From Datisca glomerata (taxonomy: Eukaryota; Streptophyta; Magnoliopsida; Cucurbitales; Datiscaceae): a DNA stretch of 64,000 bases. Shown one piece after another: positions 23,240 to 36,226 of this stretch. The position numbers and the translations under genes were made by a program. The stretch is from contig QANY01006266.1 in the NCBI GenBank assembly GCA_003255025.1, positions 1,061,818 to 1,125,817 of the forward strand, written 5' to 3'. Under the pieces are notes generated by a model. The model was given only the letters and a program-made list of their open reading frames with translations, did no database searches and was not told the DNA's origin. How positions within the stretch are numbered: the stretch's first letter is position 1; each line of letters begins with the position of its first letter.

Positions 23240-25973
23240 CACTACAAGAAATTCCTCCTTTAAGAACGAAGGTTTTACGGACGAAATAATTTTTGTTAGT
23301 AAAAATGTGTTTTAGGCTACCAAAATTTTAATTCATCGAGAAAAGTCTAAGTTTTAGCGACAAAAATTAGTTTTGGTCGCCAAAAGGTTGTCATTTTCAC
23401 AAAAATTCCACGCCAGTCCATCAGCGACCATGCCAATCGTCACTAAACATTTGGTTAGAAGTGCCAAAGAATCCCATTTTTGCTATGAAATTTTAAGTTT
23501 CGTCGGTATATATTTAGTGTTTACCAACGAAATATATGTTTCGTCAGTAAAACATTTGCTTTGCTAACGATTTGTTTTGTCGCTAAATGTTTCCCTTAGT
23601 TTCAAAATAAGTTTTCTTTCCTACTTTTCAATCACACGAAACCCTCCATCTCTCTAAACTTCACTCTCTGACACTCTAAAAAATTCACACTATCACCATC
23701 ACTCCCTCTTTTCTGACATCCATCCTTGAATAGAACATAAACGTGCGGTAGAAATAGCAGGTTCATTTTCTTCTCCTTTCTTTTTTATGTTTTGCATTTT
23801 CCAACTATAGAGTTTGTAGGATCCATGCGCTCCAAGCTCTCTGTTAATAAAAATGTTGTTCTTCCTTATAAAATTTGCATTTTTCAGCTATCGAATTGAT
23901 ATAATAGATGGGGAATTTATTTGTAAATAAGCCTAAGGTTACTGAGGTTGATAAGCTATTCTCCCTCTCAAAACCCAAAGTCGTAAGCTTGCTCAATATC
24001 AACAACATGTTTCTCCTCCCCACTCAAGTTCTGGATTTTGCCCATATTTATATGGTTCCCTAGTTTAATGTTAGTCATGGATGGTCAAATAGGATGGAAG
24101 TAAGATTTAATCGTAAATGGAGAAATTTCGATGAGTGCATTTGAGATACTATTAAGTTTTAAGCATACGTAATTAGAGATTTGGATTTTACTGGAGTCTG
24201 GACTAAATAAGTAGATTGTGGAATTTATCCACTTCTTCCTTAAGACAAAGATAGGTTATTTTTGTTTCCATTCTTCAAAAGTTAGAAATTACTGGTAGCA
24301 GAATTACAAGAGTTATAGTCACTGCATTTTTGGTACATTTATAATCTCATTGACTTGTGCCCATCTCCATATTGATAATAGTGGAAGATTTTGCTAATTG
24401 ATGTTATCAGTTATGCTTAGCAAGAGGAATGATCAAAAGTGGGAATCGACAACAACAAAACCAATTCTATCTTAATTTCTTATCATCATCGTGCTATGAA
24501 TTCTAGCTTGACAAAATTGATGGTGAAATTTGCTGCTAACTTATATGAAGTAGATTGTTCAACTTCTTGATATGTGATGTTTTAGCCATGACTGCTATGA
24601 GATTATATCATGCCACTTTATTTGTAGTCCTTCAATCACATTAGGATTCTTGTTGTCTATCTTTGTTGAGTTGATGATATTTCATATAGGTAATACACAT
24701 GATATCAAATGTAAAATGTATGATAGTAATGCGAGAGTTTCTGCAGCTTTTGGAGCGATTGTACATCTTTTAGTGGTTTTGTTGGTGATTCAGTTTAATT
24801 GATACTTTGTGATTATTTTTCGAGCAAATATTTGTTGCAGTCAAAGTCATTTTAAAATGAGAAAACTCTCATTTTTCTAGCAAATATTTAGTGAGCCATT
24901 ACAAGGAGTTTACTGTAAGACGGTTTTCGTTGGGTTCTTAGAAGGATGGGTTACCGGTGTGTGTGTGTATATCGTAAGCCTTTTTGGGAAAGTGTTTTCA
25001 TGTGTATCTGCAGTATATTTATATGTGTTAATGCGTTCTACAGGTTTCATGATAAGATGTTAATTTGAGGAAGTAGACTGAGAAGAGGAAAGCAGTCAAA
25101 CACAATAAGTACTTTTGTGGGTTCTATGAAAATGTATACAATTTCCTAGCTTCATCCATCTACCATGTCTTGTTTAGATTATTATACATTATGTACATTT
25201 CTTTCATATAGATAATATGATTTTTATCTACTTTCGGTTGTATGTTTAAAACTTTAAATTAATCGCTTTCAGTTTAGAAAGTTTTATTTTATTGTGTTGG
25301 TTTTACAGGAATGCGCGTGCTAAAGGATGAGTTTGAGAATACCCTACCATGCACTGAAGAATAGATAACTGAAGAGCTTTTTGAAAGAAATATGACATTT
25401 GAAACTTTGTTTGAAATTATTGTGAAACATTGTCATTCTTATAAAAAAAAATTATCGAGAAACTTTGTTACATTACATATATTAATGATCAATATACGTA
25501 TTTCTTAAAAAAAATATTGTGTATGATAAATATTTTTCTGATGATATAGACTATCAGGTGTATGAAAACTAAAAATCTAATATTTTTTATAAATATTCTA
25601 AAGAATAAGTTTTTTGCGACCAAATAAAGTTCTCGCTAAATGTTTTTGTTACTAAACCTATTTTGTCTCAAGAACTCTTTAGGTGACCAATATATTTTTC
25701 ATCGCAAAGACTTTACGACGAAAATAACTTGGTCGCTAAAAGTTTTTGGCGACCAACTATAATGTCACCATGAAAAGCTGTTGCGACAACAAATTCTTCG
25801 TTGCGAAATGCTAACGCAACGAATATAATTTTTCATCGTGAATTATCTATGCTGACGAAGCGAATGTCACGACGTTCGAGACGAAAAATATTTGTCGACA
25901 AAGGTTTTGCCGACGAACTTTTAGGATTTCAGTACCAAAATGTTGGTCGTTAAAACCTCTGTTTCTTGTAGTG
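23240..25973. mobile_element. Non-autonomous CACTA element, 2.7 kb
   Basis: It starts CACTACAAGAAAT and ends TTTCTTGTAGTG, giving a 12-bp terminal inverted repeat of the CACTA superfamily. The 3-bp flanks are tag and tat, a near match only. Both ends carry subterminal repeats around tttggtcgcyaaaa and gcgaccaa (23340-23600 and 25610-25960), where the transposase is expected to bind. The 2-kb interior has no transposase or other frame I can recognise, so it would depend on an autonomous partner. A CT-rich block at 23640-23720 looks like a gene leader but is not followed by a recognisable coding sequence. Confidence 0.85.
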
Positions 25974-27998
25974 TATTGTGATTTAAATTCTTAGAAATTA
26001 AATCAACTTGTAATTCTACATTATCCTTATTACTTATTGAGATACACGCATTCATACATTGACATAATTAATAATTAATCTAAATAAATATATGGACAAT
26101 AATAAGTATAATGAATGTCTTCTAACAAATATAAAATAAACATTCATGTTATTTATCATTTTTAATAGATGAATAATAATTAGATTGATTTGTTAAATGC
26201 TTTATCTTTTTCTAACAAATAATAAAAATTAAGGACCAGCAAGAAAATTATGTAGACAAAATAGTTCATAAATGTTTCTCAAATTTTAGTACTTATACAT
26301 AGATTATAGATAATTAAAGTCTTTATTTTTTATTTTTTGAAAAATTGTAAAATAAACTTATTGGTACGAAAATGTGTAGAACATGTGTCCTATGTTGATG
26401 GGCTGAGCTTTTGCACAAATAAGAGCGATGAACTTCGAAGAGAGGTAACGGCAATGGGGTGATTTCGTCAATCAATGAGCTCTGATGATCATGTTAATGT
26501 TCAGGATAAAATGTGACAGTTTATTTAAAGGTGGAGAGAATTTACCCTCTCCAAGTTTTTTAGAGTGTATATTTTATAGGGTAGATGGTCATTCGGTGAC
26601 CATTTGGATTAAGAGCTCATGTCTTTTTACCTTCAGTCATAGTAGATGAAGGTATGTGGAAAATAGTAAGGAGAAAGGCCACATGCATTATTAAATGTGG
26701 GTGGATTTAATGCACGTTGTCAATATTATGGTGATAGATGAGAACATTAATTGCTAACTGACGAAAGGGTCCTTTGCGTTCAGTATGAACTTCTATTGTT
26801 CATGCCAACTACGAACAAGTTCGTGATATAATATACAGTTATGATTTTTTCAAACTTCAAACTTGATATGATCATAGTTTCTTGATCTCAACTAATGCCT
26901 TCTTAAGTGGGCTGATGACACATGTCCTTTTTTCAAGACAGTTGGATAGACACCGATAACATTTTTCTTTCATCAAATCATTATAATTTCATATCACGTG
27001 TTATTCTTTAACTCCGACATAGAACATAAAAAATTAGAACGTGGAAGCATTTTTTCATCCGTCCTAACTTTCCAAAAAAATATCATCTCAACGTATTTAA
27101 ATAGTATTGTTTAAAATGAGTGCATGTGATCCTAAAATTCGTGTATAAGGAATGGCAATAACAATAGCATGCGACAGATATGTGTTCTCATTAATGGGAT
27201 ATATGACAGTTCTAGGGGGAGGGTTAATTTTCCAACTTCAGAGTTTTGATTGTTTCAAAATAAAGTAAAAGATATTAGTTTGAGGTTTTAGTTTATTGAA
27301 AAATTTTATGACTTCTAAAAAATCAAAAATGTATTTTAATCATTTTTTTTTACAAAATTAACATAATTATTGTTGTTGTCTCAGTCTCTGTCAAAATTCA
27401 TAGGCTCCATAACTTATTATTGCTTTTAATCATTATTTTTGTTTGTTTGTTTTTTTAAAGCGTACAGGAGAATAGTAATTGATTGGTGGCGACAACTTAC
27501 ACCAAGTTACCTAACGGCCGGCCGTAACAAGAAAGTTAAACCGCGGAACTCTATGGAAGAAATGAACAAACCAAGTTGGGAAATAAGCGCGTAAATTGTG
27601 GGACCATTCTCTTTAATATATTGATTAATTTCACATAAACCCTTTTAATTTTTATCATTTTTTAAAAAGACTCATTCAACTTCAACTGTAATCATTTACC
27701 CATAAAATTTTCAACTTTCATGATCCATAATTAAAATCTCATTCTGTAAAATTTTCATTTTTTATCCGTTAAATTGGTCGTGTATATTTAGACATTCTTC
27801 ACCTTCTTATATTTGGATTGAAAAAAATAGATTATACTAAAAACTCCGACTGTATAGATAAAAAATCATCTAAGAATCCACGTGAGTAAACGCGACCAAT
27901 CAGAAGAGGAAGAGTGGATTGCCACCATGGCCAAGCGAAAAAATCATTCAGATCGTTGATTCCATCATGCCTCATCCGACGATTCAGATTCAAGCAAT
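25974..27998. other. Intergenic region left of the gypsy element
   Basis: No recognised gene. Near its right end are an ATG in a GCCACCATGGCC context (27927; only 10 codons) and another ATG at 27967 that lies just before the retrotransposon (see the finding on an interrupted small ORF). Confidence 0.35.
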
Positions 27999-28245
27999 TG
28001 TTAGATTATATAAACTTTAGTCTGAAATGATAAGCTTAATTTATGAGGTACATTATATTAATTCCTCTGGTTTAGAGAGATTTAGTCAAATCTTGTAACT
28101 AATCAAGACTCTATAAAATAGAGACCAATTGTAAATCAATTAACTCAATGCAAAGAGAAGTAATTATATATTCTTTCCTTGAGAATTCTCTTTTTCTCTA
28201 TTAATATTCTCAATCTTTTTGGGCGTGAGGAAATTTTCTTTTACA
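27999..28245 (+). repeat. 5' LTR of gypsy element
   Basis: Begins TGTTAGATTATATAAAC and ends TTTTACA. A TATA-like ctataaaata lies at 28111-28120. From 28077 on it is clearly similar to 36697-36855; the first 78 bases are not. Directly after it, ttttgatgctttcgttgagag resembles the primer-site region of Tat-type elements. Confidence 0.65.
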
Positions 28246-28434
28246 TTTTGATGCTTTCGTTGAGAGTCTGAGAGTTTTTACTCAAGAAGATAATTGAAGA
28301 GGCCTCGTACAAGATCACATGCTGCCAGGGAAATTGGAAACGATCTCAACCCTGTTGCCAATCCCCTGAATCAACCCGCACAGCCAACGGGAGTGCATGA
28401 CATGATTCAGTCCATTCTGAGTGGGATGTAAGGA

Positions 28435-29695
28435 ATGGAGAACCGCAACAACGAGGCATTGCAGAACACGTGGCAAACCATGCGGGAGCATATTGTCTCA
28501 CTATATCGGGAAATAACGGAAACAAGTAGCCATAATACCGTAGCAAGGGAGCCCAAAGCGGAAAATCAGAACCAAGAGCAAATGGAATCGACATGGCAGC
28601 AACTGAAACCAGTGACCAGCCACAACACCTGTCACGAAAACTCTGAAGCCACTTCATGTGATAAGGGAAAAGGATCACCGATAAGAGTCGACCCGTTCAA
28701 CCACTCACGAAGCGGGTAGTAGAAAGGATGTTGGAACAGAAGATGCTTGAAATGAGGAAACTAGGAGTAGGCGGAGTAGCAGATTTGAAAACTCTAACTC
28801 GCTCCCTCCTATGCCCAGAAATCCTATCAGCTCCGATACCAAAGAAATTTGTGGCTCCCCAAGTTTAAATGCTACGAAGGAAAGTCATATCTTGTTGACC
28901 ACCTATGCCATTTCAAGCAAGTGATGGAACTTCATCAACATGAGGATGAACTGCTGTGCCGAATGTTCCCAGCCAGTCTAGATGGGAATGCGCTAAAGTG
29001 GTACCATTATTTACCCCCTTGCTCAATTGATAATTTTATTATAATATCTTCTATTTTTCTGGAGCAGTACTCTACCTACCGAATGATGATGGAAGACTCA
29101 AAACACCTTATGACGATTACGATTAAGAAAGGAGAATCATTGTGGGAGCATACGCATCATTTCAAAGACGAAATGGTCAAGGTGGAAAACTGTGACGACC
29201 GTGTGGCTAGACTGGAATTCAGACTTGACCTAGATATCAACTCCCAATTATTTGAGGATCTATCCAAACATAAGCCCTTCACCATGGCAGAAACTTTCCT
29301 CCGAGCATAAACATACATATGTCTCGAGGAATAAAAGAAAAAGCATTCAAAAGTTGATTGAGCAACGGAACCTTGTGAATCACAAGGATGACGGTAGCAC
29401 GAGAATGAGAAAGCGTGAATTAGAACGTTCCGAGAAGAAGGAAGATGAGAAGCAAGGTGAATTCGGGAAACGACTAAGGTTAGCTGGAGGAATCCACCCC
29501 AGGGATAGGATATATACCGCATTCACTATCCCAGTAAATCAAATCCTTGAAGTTATCAAGGATGAAACTTGGTTAAAACGGCCTCATCCTATTACAAAGA
29601 AGCTAGATCCGAGAGATAAAGATAAAATTGCCACTTTCATCGGAGTTCCGATCATGAAACTTGAGATTGCTACCAACTAAAGGACTACGTTAAGA
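28435..29695 (+). pseudogene. Gypsy gag
   Basis: The 28849-29310 frame is a retrotransposon gag core: FKQVMELHQHEDELLCRMF, LDGNALKWYHYLP and KKGESLWEHTHHFKDEM are at the conserved spacing. It continues in another frame (29252-29680) with a basic region, YTAFTIPVNQILEVIKDE, and then in a further frame the degenerate spacer ending around EDCYQLKDYVKKLL (about 29660-29695). The 28435-28719 frame is the Gln/Asn-rich N-terminal part. Gag forms the virus-like particle. Two or more frame breaks make it defective. Confidence 0.75.
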
Positions 29696-29915
29696 AGCTC
29701 CTCTAGGAGAGACATTTGAAAGAGTGCGTTCAAAGGCGGGACTAACCAAGAGGGATGAGAAACAATAACACCCTAGGGATAAAGAACCATAGAGAATAAG
29801 GGACACTACTATCACCATGACAGAATTAGAAGGAATGACCAGGAAGGAAAGAAAAATCTACTGCAAAAAGCCCACCCTCGAAGTAAAAGATGATTGAAAG
29901 AAAGTAGTTGGTAGA

Positions 29916-30290
29916 GTGCCAATTATTTTTTATGAGGAAGATAACGAACATGGTGAGCACAATGATGCTCTTGTGATAACCATCCAGATTGAGAATTGTT
30001 TACTACGGAGAGTATTGATTGATGATGGAAGTGCTTTGAATATACTCCACTACTCAACGCTTAAGAAAATGGTGATAGATGCCCCGAAGCTACATGGTCT
30101 GAGACAACTACTCATAGGGTTCAACGGAGCAATAACGTATTCTGAAAGAATTTTGTCACTCCCCGTACGGGCTAAACCATTCAACCACATCACCGATTTT
30201 ATGGTCATTGAGGCACAATCACCCTATAATGCGATCCTTGGAAGAACTTGGATTCACAAGATGATAGTTGTTTCATCGAGTCACTACTAG
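29916..30290 (+). pseudogene. Gypsy aspartic protease
   Basis: The frame reads HNDALVITIQIENCLLRRVLIDDGSALNIL, then PYNAILGRTWIH at the C-terminal side, which is the usual retropepsin layout of plant gypsy elements. The active site is normally D-S/T/N-G; here the codons give ID-D-G (residues 41-43 of the frame), so the middle residue has changed. It cleaves the polyprotein in an active element. Stops separate it from RT. Confidence 0.7.
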
Positions 30291-30739
30291 ACATTGAAGT
30301 ATTCATCGCCAGAAGGAGTACAAGCCATATTTGGGGATCAAGCAGCTGCTAGATGTTGCACAATGTCGTCACTTGATTCTATAAACAATGACAATCTCCC
30401 TGTTCTTGAGAGCGGGGAAGAAAAATCTGAATAACGGTAATTAGATATGGATGAACTGAGTGAGAGCAACCTGAAATATGAAGCCAGAAGCGAGACCAAA
30501 TCTGTAGACTTGGGAGAGAAAAAACAACCACAGTGGGAGCGAGACTATCTGAAACAGAAAAATGAGAACTCATCGAGTTCCTTAGAAAGAATGTGGATAT
30601 TTTTTTCGCTACTGCCGCATAAATGCTAGGTATTGACGAATCAATAATTTGTCGTAAATTGAATGTTGATTATTTTGTTAAACCACTTAAATAGAAAAAA
30701 GGTCATTCGCTCCCGAGAGAAAAACGGTAATAAAATAAG

Positions 30740-32350
30740 AAGTGAAAAAGTTGCTCGAAGCAAAGTTCATCAGAGAAGTCAAATACTCAGAGTGCTAGCA
30801 AATGTTGTGATGATGAAGAAAAAGAATGGAAAATGGAGAATTTGCGTGAATTTTACAGATCTAATTGCCCAAAGGACAATTACCCGTCGTCGAGAATCGA
30901 TCAAATGGTAGATGCCACATTCAGACACAAGCTCTTAAGTTTCATGGGTGCTTATTCCGGATATAATCAGATGAAAATGTTCCATACGAATCAGGAAAAA
31001 ACATCATTTATCACTGATTTTGGAATATATTGCTACACTGTAATGCCTTTCAGTCTGAAAAATGCAGGAGCAACAAACCAAAGATTCGTTAATAAAGTCT
31101 TTGAGAAGTAAATTGGGAAGACAATGGAAGTGTATGTAGATGATATGCTTGTCAAAGCAGAAATCATATAAGCTCACATTTAGTAACCTGGAAGAAGCGT
31201 TCTCTACTATGAGAAGAAACAATATGAAGTTGAACCTGAAAAAGTGCACTTACGGAGTGGCAGCGAGAAAATTTTCGGGGCGTCTGGTGAACAACAGGGA
31301 ATCGAAATCAATCCAAATCAGATAAAAGTAATCATGGACATAAAATCACCACAGACAAAAAAGAAAATTCAAAGTTTGACATGAAAGTTGATGACTTTGA
31401 ATAGATTATGTCCAGATCAACGGAGAAGTGCATGTTGTTCTTCACCAAATTGAAGAAGAGTTCAAGATAACAGTGGGATAAAGAGTGTGAATATGATTTA
31501 GAAAAAATTAAAGAGTATTTGACTTCGCCATCAATATTGTCAAAGCCCTTACTAGGAGAAGAACTCTCCACTTACCTCAGAGTGTCAAAAACTAAAGTCA
31601 ATGCGGCATTCTTCAAAATGGAAGAATGGTGTCAAACACCAATTTACTTTATGAGCAAGAGCTTTGCAGCTGTGGAGGCTAGATGTAGGAAAATGGAGAA
31701 GCTAGTACTCACATTGGTGGTTGATGCAATAAAGCTCAGACTATTTTTTAGGAGCACACCATAAATGTGGGGATGAAATTTCCAATAAAAAACTTACTGC
31801 ACTCGCCTGAGATATCCGGAAGACTTGCGAAGTGGGCAATATAGCTTGAGGCATATGGCATATGGTATGCTCCTCGTACCACCATAAAAGCTCAAGTTCT
31901 GGCAGACTTCATTGTAAAATGTACTTATGACGACGGAAAACATGATATGACAATGGAGGAAAAAGAAAAAGGCATTTGGACTCTATTTGTGGACGGGGCG
32001 TCTAATTATCGTAGAGCCACCGGAGCAGAAGTGGTAGTAGCTTAGACTCCATCAGAGAAACCTTCAAACAGGCTTTGTCATTTGGTTTCCAGGCATCAAA
32101 CAATGAAGCATTATTGGCTGGACTGCGGCTCATGATTGAGTTTAAGGTAACCAGAGTAAAAATATTTTATGATTCAATGTTAGTTGCTAACGAAATTGCA
32201 GGAAAATACAATACGAAAGACAATTGGATGGAAGAATACTTTCAAAGTGCCAAAGAAATGCTTAAGCTGTGCTAAGATCATGAGATTACACAAATACCCA
32301 GAGTAGAAAATTTGAGGGCAGATGCGTTAGCAGCTTGGGGTCGTCAGCCC
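30740..32350 (+). pseudogene. Gypsy reverse transcriptase and RNase H
   Basis: RT begins around LANVVMMKKKNGKWRICVNFTDL and shifts frame before CPKDNYPSSRIDQMVDATFRH. Motif A reads LLSFMGAYSGYNQMKM (about 30930-30980): the first catalytic Asp of FMDAYSGY is Gly. The YVDDM box is intact in a further frame (about 31133-31147). The connection domain lies at 31519-31764. RNase H follows with IWTLFVDGASN (about 31975-32010), FQASNNEALLAGLRL (32089-32135) and RADALA at about 32318. Changed catalytic residues and several stops mean no enzyme activity. Confidence 0.75.
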
Positions 32351-32579
32351 AAATTCCGTTAAGAATAACAGTAACGGTGGAATATTTGTGAGTGCCAAGC
32401 ACAATGATGTTGGTGCAAGCGGAAGTCACAGTGGGAATCGATATGAATGATTGGAGAAGGAATATAATGCAATGCCTACTCGATAAGAAGCTCCCAACCG
32501 CCATAATGAAAGCTCGGAAACCCCAACAGCAGAGTGCTAGGTACACCATGATCCAACGAGAGCTGTAAAAAGATCATTC

Positions 32580-33669
32580 TTGGGTCCACACCTCAAATGT
32601 ATTTCCCCAATGGAAGCTCAATACGTAATGACCGAACTACACGAAGGAATCTGTAAGAATCATTCTAGTGGAAGGACGTTAGCCAACAAGTTACTGAACG
32701 AGGGGTACTACTGGCAAAAAATGCAAGAGGAAGCAAAGTCCTCTGTGAAGAAGTGCGACAAATGACAACAATACTCTCTCGTCCTAAAGTTGGCTCCCGA
32801 AGCATTACAAACGCTCCTAAGCCCGCGACCATTTATGCAATGGGGAATTGATGTAGTGGGTCCACTACGATGGCTCCTGCTCAGAAAATATTCTTACTAG
32901 TGATGATTGACTATTTCACAAAGTGGGTAGAAGCATGAGTGTTAGCAAAAGTGCGAGAAGAAGAAGTAAAGCAATTCCTATGGAAAAATATCGTATACAA
33001 GTACGAGATCCCTAAAGTACTTGTTTCGAACAATGGGTTTCAGTTTATTGGGAGTCGGGTGAAAAGTTTTTGCGATGATCTCCAGATAAAAAATAGATTG
33101 TCAACTTCGTACCCCCTCCAGGGAAATGGGCAAGAGGAAAGGTCAAATAGAACAATACTGAAAAATTTGAAAAAATGACTAGAAGCTGCCAAAGGGAAGT
33201 GGGTTGAAAAGTTACCATCAGTTCTATGGGCGTACCGCACAACACCACTAGAGTTGACTGGAGAAACACCATTTGCCTTGACATTTGGCGCAGAAGCTGT
33301 CATACCAGTTGAAATTGGATGTTTGACTTTGAGATTAAAAGTGAATAATGATACTAACGCTGAACGGATAATCGAAAGTCTGGACTTTCTAGAGGAAAAA
33401 AGAGAAGTCGTTCTGATAAGGAGGGCTAGTTATAATAAAAAAGGAGGAAGTACTTCCAGAAAAGAGTCAATGGATGGCAGTTCCAAGTGAGAGACATTGT
33501 GCTGAAAAGAAGTTTCCAATCAAATGAAGGAAAATTAGGGCCGAATTGGGAAGGACCTTTCATAGTCAAAACAACTGTGGTGAATGAGACTTATTACTTA
33601 ATGACGAATGAGGGAAGTGATTTACTCAAACCTTGTAATGCTTTACATTTACACAAATATTGCATGTAA
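32580..33669 (+). pseudogene. Gypsy integrase with GPY-type C terminus
   Basis: The zinc-binding part spans 32595-32765 (ELHEGICKNHSSGRTLANK, ending VKKCDK). The core shows QWGIDVVGPL (about 32838-32870), VLVSNNGFQFIGS (where the second Asp of the D-N-G motif is replaced by Asn) and GNGQEERSNRTI (about 33121-33155). Then come WAYRTTPLELTGETPFALTF and the C-terminal LGPNWEGPFIV (about 33535-33570) before a stop at 33667-33669. Integrase joins the DNA copy to the host chromosome. Several stops and the D-to-N change indicate loss of function. Confidence 0.75.
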
Positions 33670-33765
33670 TTATCTTTAAAATAGTTAAAACATTTATGCC
33701 CGTGGTTTTTTACCGTTAAGAGTTTTCAGCGTAAAAATCTGGTGTTCTTTATTTCTTTCAAAACT

Positions 33766-34066
33766 GGAAACGGGCCCCTAAGCTCATGAAAAGCTTATGT
33801 CCATGAAAGTTTCAGCTTTCTAAAGGAAATGAAAACGAGCCCCTAAGCTCACTAAGAGCTTATGCCCATGAAAACTTATGCTTTTTAAAGGAAATGGAAA
33901 TGAGCCCTTGAGCTCACTAAGAGTTTATGTCCATGAAAGTTTCTGCTTTCTAAAGGAAATAGAAACGAGCATCTGAACTCACTAAGAGCTTATGTCAATG
34001 AAAGTTTATGCTTTCTAAAGAAAATAGAAATGGGCCCCTAAGCTCACTAAGAGCTTAAGTCCATGG
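33766..34066. repeat. Minisatellite, 65-bp unit, about 4.6 copies
   Basis: The phrase c/t-g-a/g-gcccctaagctcactaag recurs at 33771, 33836, 33901, 33966 and 34031, i.e. with exact 65-bp spacing. Each unit also has gcttatgtccatgaaa and ctttctaaaggaaat. It lies about 100 bases after the integrase stop, within the gypsy element. Confidence 0.95.
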
Positions 34067-34244
34067 AGAATAGTGACTGCATCACTACCCTCTAAAAGAA
34101 ACCACAAAGGAAATAAGTTCTAAAATAAGAAGAAATAGGATGGGAGTAGGAAGAGATTCAGAAATGGGAGAAAAATTTACCGAAGGAAAGATCAATTCAG
34201 ATTGCTAAAATATATTTCTCATTGATTATAAAGGGAGAATTGCA

Positions 34245-36226
34245 ATGAGAAAGAAAAAAGAGATAAGGAAAGCAAAAAGAAAAGAAGTCTATACCATTAT
34301 CACTTCAGGATCCCCTCGGGGGCACCCTCTTCAAATGCAGGATCGGGAATGGCAACAGAAGGTTATGCTTGAGCAAGGACATCTTTTGTTGAAGCACCCA
34401 CAAATTTCTCAACTTTTGGAACAATGGGCTGTCTGGGAGGACGATTTGCCATTACGTCCATGTAGCCCGTGCTATAGACCATAATCTCCCCTTGCTCGAA
34501 CAGAGTTTGATACTCTATATCAGAAGGAACCTCCCTCTCAACAGCCATGTCTATCGCCTTTTTAGCTTTAACCCTGACTTACTCAACTTCAGCCAAGGCT
34601 TTCGTTACAGATTCAAGGGCTTCCACCAGCCTTTGCTCCTCAGCAACAGCGACCCCAGCATCGTGGGCCATCTTCTCTGAAGCTTTTTGAAGTTCGATTT
34701 CAGTGACCATGTACTGCTCTTTCTTAGCTTGGAGACGAAAGTTTGCGGAATAACCAACGAAAGCTCTCTCTGGAGTTGCGACAAAAATTGGTCGCGTTGA
34801 GTGTGGAAATTTTGAAGAGGCAAAGGAATATACAAAGTAAGAAATTATTCATTTCTTAATATATATATATATATACCTACATCAAGTCATGGCTCAATCT
34901 GCTCATAAGATCGCCGATTGGGAGCTTTCTCAAGATGTCGTTGTTAGAAAGGGACTGAATACTGCGAAGGATGAGATGAGAGGCAAATGAATCATTCAAA
35001 AAGCAGACCATCTCAGGAACGAGAACACTAGAGACACGTCTCTGCTTTCACAGAGCGGGAGGAGGGACTGTAGCATCTCCAGATCCTGAAGCAGGTGTAT
35101 CTGCAGTGTAAGCGGGCATGACATAGGATGACATGTGAACTAGAGGAGGTAGCTCAGAGATCGGGGGAGCCTCGATCCTCGTAACGATCTCATTGGGAGT
35201 AGGAAGTAGTGGCAGGAGCGGCAACAACAAGCTCTAAACGGGAAGAGCTGGGGGTATCAATGCGGGTCCCATGAATTTTCTCTACAATCTCTTACCCATT
35301 ATTATACCAGCTGTAGCCCGATCGAATAACTCTTGGTGATCCCAAGAGCTGGAGCTGGAGTGATTAGAATCTGAACGAAGAAGGGAGTGGGAATTGATGA
35401 AGAGCGTGCTAACACCGGGGCAGCAGTTGGGGTTGAAGATGATGACTGACCCGAAGTGGAAACAGGAACTGAAGCAATAGAGGGGCTGAAATCAAGAAGT
35501 ACCTTCCAATCCCTCTCTTACGCTTGAAGATGGAAAACAATAGTAAGCCCTGCCTTAGATTCCTTGGACATATGGGGTTTCAGATTTTTCTTTGTTGCAG
35601 AAAATGAAAATAAAGAAGAATACTCATTAGTCAGTTTTAAATGGAGTGAATAGGCAAACAAATAAAAACAAAGGCAGGAACCGAAGCTCTGGCGACTTAC
35701 TGAAAATTGCCCATTTCTTGAGAATTGTCCAGCGGCCATCACCGCCCCAGTTCCCACCAATTAAGAGAGTATCCCTCTCCCAACCCTTATCTCCTCTTGG
35801 GATCCTGGTTATTAAACTCCATCTCTTTTCAGACGGACGAGGGGCAAGTTAATAAATGTCAACTCTGAGTTTGATTATGTAGCATTGGAGGAGTTCATCT
35901 AACCCTAAACCAAAATGGTACCTCCTATTCAAAGCATCTACACCTAAGAGAATCCTATAAGAGCTCAGAGTAAATTGAGAAGGAGCTAAACCTACTGTGT
36001 AAAAGAATTGGAAAAACAAAGGAGAAAATGGAAGCTTGAGACCTAGGACTATAACGATAGGGCCAAGAGTAATTTGATAAGGGGAATTACTTGGAATACC
36101 TATGGATTCGCTCCTTCCTAACGGGCATAATATGTCTGAGGGAAAAGACTCTCGGTAACGGGCCATAAACAGGTTGAACTCCTATGTGTGTCTCACTAAG
36201 GGTACAGGAATATTCCATTTCTCCAT
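34245..36226 (-). pseudogene. Antisense ORF of Tat-type gypsy element (Transposase_28-like)
   Basis: On the minus strand an ATG at 36226 opens a frame that, after one TAG (about 36178-36180), reads through 36166-35849. It contains IPSNSPYQITLGPIVIVLG, LKLPFSPLFFQFFYTVGLAP and SQFTLSSYRILLG. This hydrophobic pattern (LPFSPLF...FF...GLAPSQ...S) is what Pfam calls putative gypsy-type transposon protein. Further downstream, separated by stops or introns, are a Pro-rich part (35048-35230), DILRKLPIGDLMSRLSHDLM (about 34905-34964), a Glu/Lys-rich coiled-coil-like part (34835-34560) and the end VPSDIEYQTLFEQG...PRQPIVPKVEKF (34548-34363). Its function is unknown. It would be transcribed opposite to gag-pol, from near the 3' LTR. 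Confidence 0.6.
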
